Positions 62,936 through 64,000 of a stretch of DNA of 64,000 nt are shown piece after piece. The notes below the pieces were generated by a model, which did not search any database, had not been told where the DNA came from, and was given only the letters and a program-made list of their open reading frames with translations. The stretch spans positions 1,385,001 to 1,449,000 of the forward strand of contig JADJPV010000001.1 in the NCBI GenBank assembly GCA_016713085.1, read 5' to 3'. How positions within the stretch are numbered: position 1 is the first letter of the stretch; each line of letters starts with the position of its first letter. The translations under genes were made by a program, and so were the position numbers. The DNA is from Chitinophagaceae bacterium. GTDB taxonomy: Bacteria > Bacteroidota > Bacteroidia > Chitinophagales > Chitinophagaceae.

Positions 62936-63508
62936 TTACACTGCACGATAAAACTTCGAAGGGCGCAAATATTTTGCGCCTTTTTTTGTTTGAAACCTGG
63001 TGGGTATTTGTTTCCCGTTTTGATTCACCTCAAAATGAAGATGGGGAAATGCAGAATAACCTGTATTACCACTCAGTCCAATCAACTGACCTCTGACAAC
63101 AACATCGCCAACTTTTACTAAAGCGCCCTCTTTCTGCAAATGCCAGTAGTGTGCAACTGATCCATCACTATGCTGAATGCTGATAAAATTTCCATCAGAT
63201 AAATTCTCAGGTTTCAATCCGCCTTTATCTGAATCTCCTCTTGCCGCAATTACTGTTCCCTCTCTTGCTGCACAGATTTTTGTACCTTTTTTAATTTTGA
63301 AATCAAGAGCAACTTCTCCTTTATGACTTAGGTTGCTTTCATAAGCCTGTATAAGAAATACTTTTTTGTGTTTGGAAAACGGAAGCTGGTAAATATAACT
63401 GGTATCAGCTTTGAATTTACCTGACTTCAGATCATGAATACTATATTGTTGCTGAGCAAAAAGAAACAGCGGGATAAAAACGAATATAATTAAACCGATA
63501 AGTTTCAT
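62936..63508 (-). CDS. M23 family metallopeptidase, exported
   Basis: 190 residues with signal peptide (LIGLIIFVFIPLFLFAQQ). The LytM-like domain has VFLIQAYESNLSHKGEVALD with the first zinc ligands (His, Asp in HKGEVALDF), KICAAREGTVIAARGDSDKG, then HYWHLQKEGALVKVGDVVVR and PHLHFEVNQNGKQIP with the other His ligands. It should cut peptidoglycan cross-bridges or bind murein. It is 9 bp upstream of nothing on its strand but lies 9 bp downstream of the truncated surface protein gene and may be co-transcribed with it. Confidence 0.92.
   Translation of the reverse strand: MKLIGLIIFVFIPLFLFAQQQYSIHDLKSGKFKADTSYIYQLPFSKHKKVFLIQAYESNLSHKGEVALDFKIKKGTKICAAREGTVIAARGDSDKGGLKPENLSDGNFISIQHSDGSVAHYWHLQKEGALVKVGDVVVRGQLIGLSGNTGYSAFPHLHFEVNQNGKQIPTRFQTKKGAKYLRPSKFYRAV
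62962..62987 (+). terminator. Terminator of osmC embedded in the M23 coding sequence
   Basis: A perfect 8-bp stem (ggcgcaaa / tttgcgcc) with a tat loop and seven T, 29 bp past the osmC stop. The same bases encode KGAKYL on the minus strand. Confidence 0.85.
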
Positions 63509-63517
63509 GTATCTAAA

Positions 63518-64000
63518 CTAATAAACTACCGTTACAAAATAACTCAACTTTAGCCCCATCCGCTTCCATTTATCCTGGCTTGCAATACGGACGTAAGTGT
63601 CTTTTGAAAATGAAACTGCCGCCGGAATCATTGTTACTGGTTTGTCTTTATTGTCTGTTTTACTCTCGATCCACTGAATGGTAATAATAAAATCCTTATC
63701 AACTTTTATGTTATACGGTTCAAGATCAAGCTGTATCCATCCTGTTATGTACTCGCCTACAGTACCAAAAATCTGTTTATCTGTCGAAAGACTGTCGGGC
63801 ATGTTGTTTTTCACAGAGTAAACATTTACCCTGAATTTAATTGAACGAAAATTGTTTGCCGAAATATACCAGTTTATATTTTTTAGCAAAGCCGGTGATT
63901 TTGGTTTGATCCTTATCCCCATTTCAGAGCCCACCGTCATGTCGGCTGAGGTTTTGTTATGCAGCGATACCTGCATCAATTTTCCTGAAGCATTTCGCCC
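63518..64000 (-). CDS. C-terminal part of a carboxypeptidase-regulatory-like surface protein (cut by window edge)
   Basis: The frame is open to the right edge, so about 160 C-terminal residues are visible. SEMGIRIKPKSPALLKNINW, FRVNVYSVKNNMPDSLSTDK and GWIQLDLEPYNIKVDKDFII / TIQWIE, ending in QDKWKRMGLKLSYFVTVVY, match the C-terminal beta domain seen in Bacteroidota proteins that start with a carboxypeptidase-regulatory-like (CarboxypepD_reg) domain. Envelope location is likely. It reads towards the M23 gene 9 bp away. Confidence 0.65.
   Translation of the reverse strand, partial: GRNASGKLMQVSLHNKTSADMTVGSEMGIRIKPKSPALLKNINWYISANNFRSIKFRVNVYSVKNNMPDSLSTDKQIFGTVGEYITGWIQLDLEPYNIKVDKDFIITIQWIESKTDNKDKPVTMIPAAVSFSKDTYVRIASQDKWKRMGLKLSYFVTVVY

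Overview
The window is chromosomal DNA of a Bacteroidota bacterium, most likely Chitinophagaceae. This rests on TAnnTTTG-type -7 boxes (some with a TTG about 19-20 bp upstream), lipoprotein signals ending in Cys, LytS/LytTR two-component genes, and families typical of the phylum (DUF5606, DUF4920, TANFOR-like, GH3, WG-repeat). I see no rRNA, tRNA, CRISPR array, prophage or classical insertion sequence, and no gene-free stretch longer than 300 bases.

Layout. 1-6.6 kb: a truncated S9 peptidase, lysS, a DUF4197 lipoprotein, a sterol-desaturase-type hydroxylase and four small exported proteins of unknown role, one with a His-Gly/Cys pattern like clan CD peptidases. 6.8-12.1 kb: three tandem LytS-type histidine kinases feeding one LytTR regulator. 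12.1-14.6 kb: a flavin reductase and a fumarylacetoacetase-like gene separated by an inverted-repeat element carrying a four-helix-bundle gene. 14.6-26.8 kb: GH9 glycosidase with a polysaccharide deacetylase, a Mur ligase, a JmjC-like cupin, typA, GH31, DUF5606 and an M3 peptidase. 27-34 kb: Fur-like regulator with SCO, facing MerC and DUF3817, then recA, DUF4920, an S9 peptidase and YceI. 34.3-45.4 kb: a sortilin-like propeller protein and a four-gene surface cluster (two TANFOR-like proteins, a DUF11-type adhesin and a beta-barrel). 45.4-57.4 kb: recX, LpxR-like deacylase, nitrilase, nagA, S41 peptidase, thiL, a second four-helix-bundle element, an inositol monophosphatase, a GT2 fusion, GH3 and LysE. 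57.4-64 kb: WG-repeat lipoprotein, mtgA, NadR-like kinase plus pnuC (nicotinamide riboside salvage), saccharopine dehydrogenase-like, OsmC, M23 and a truncated surface protein.

Two themes cut across the window. First, nine loci have broken reading frames: ten single-base shifts, all in homopolymers, and two in-frame stops. Because lysS is among them, most are probably sequence errors, and full spans are annotated here. Second, short inverted repeats recur at gene ends. Their arms are built from 7-9-nt words that match within a locus but differ between loci; two pairs frame four-helix-bundle genes.

The best candidates for something undescribed are these framed elements, the 37.8-45.4 kb surface cluster with its shared Cys-rich C-terminal module, and the HG/C exported protein at 5.2-6.0 kb.
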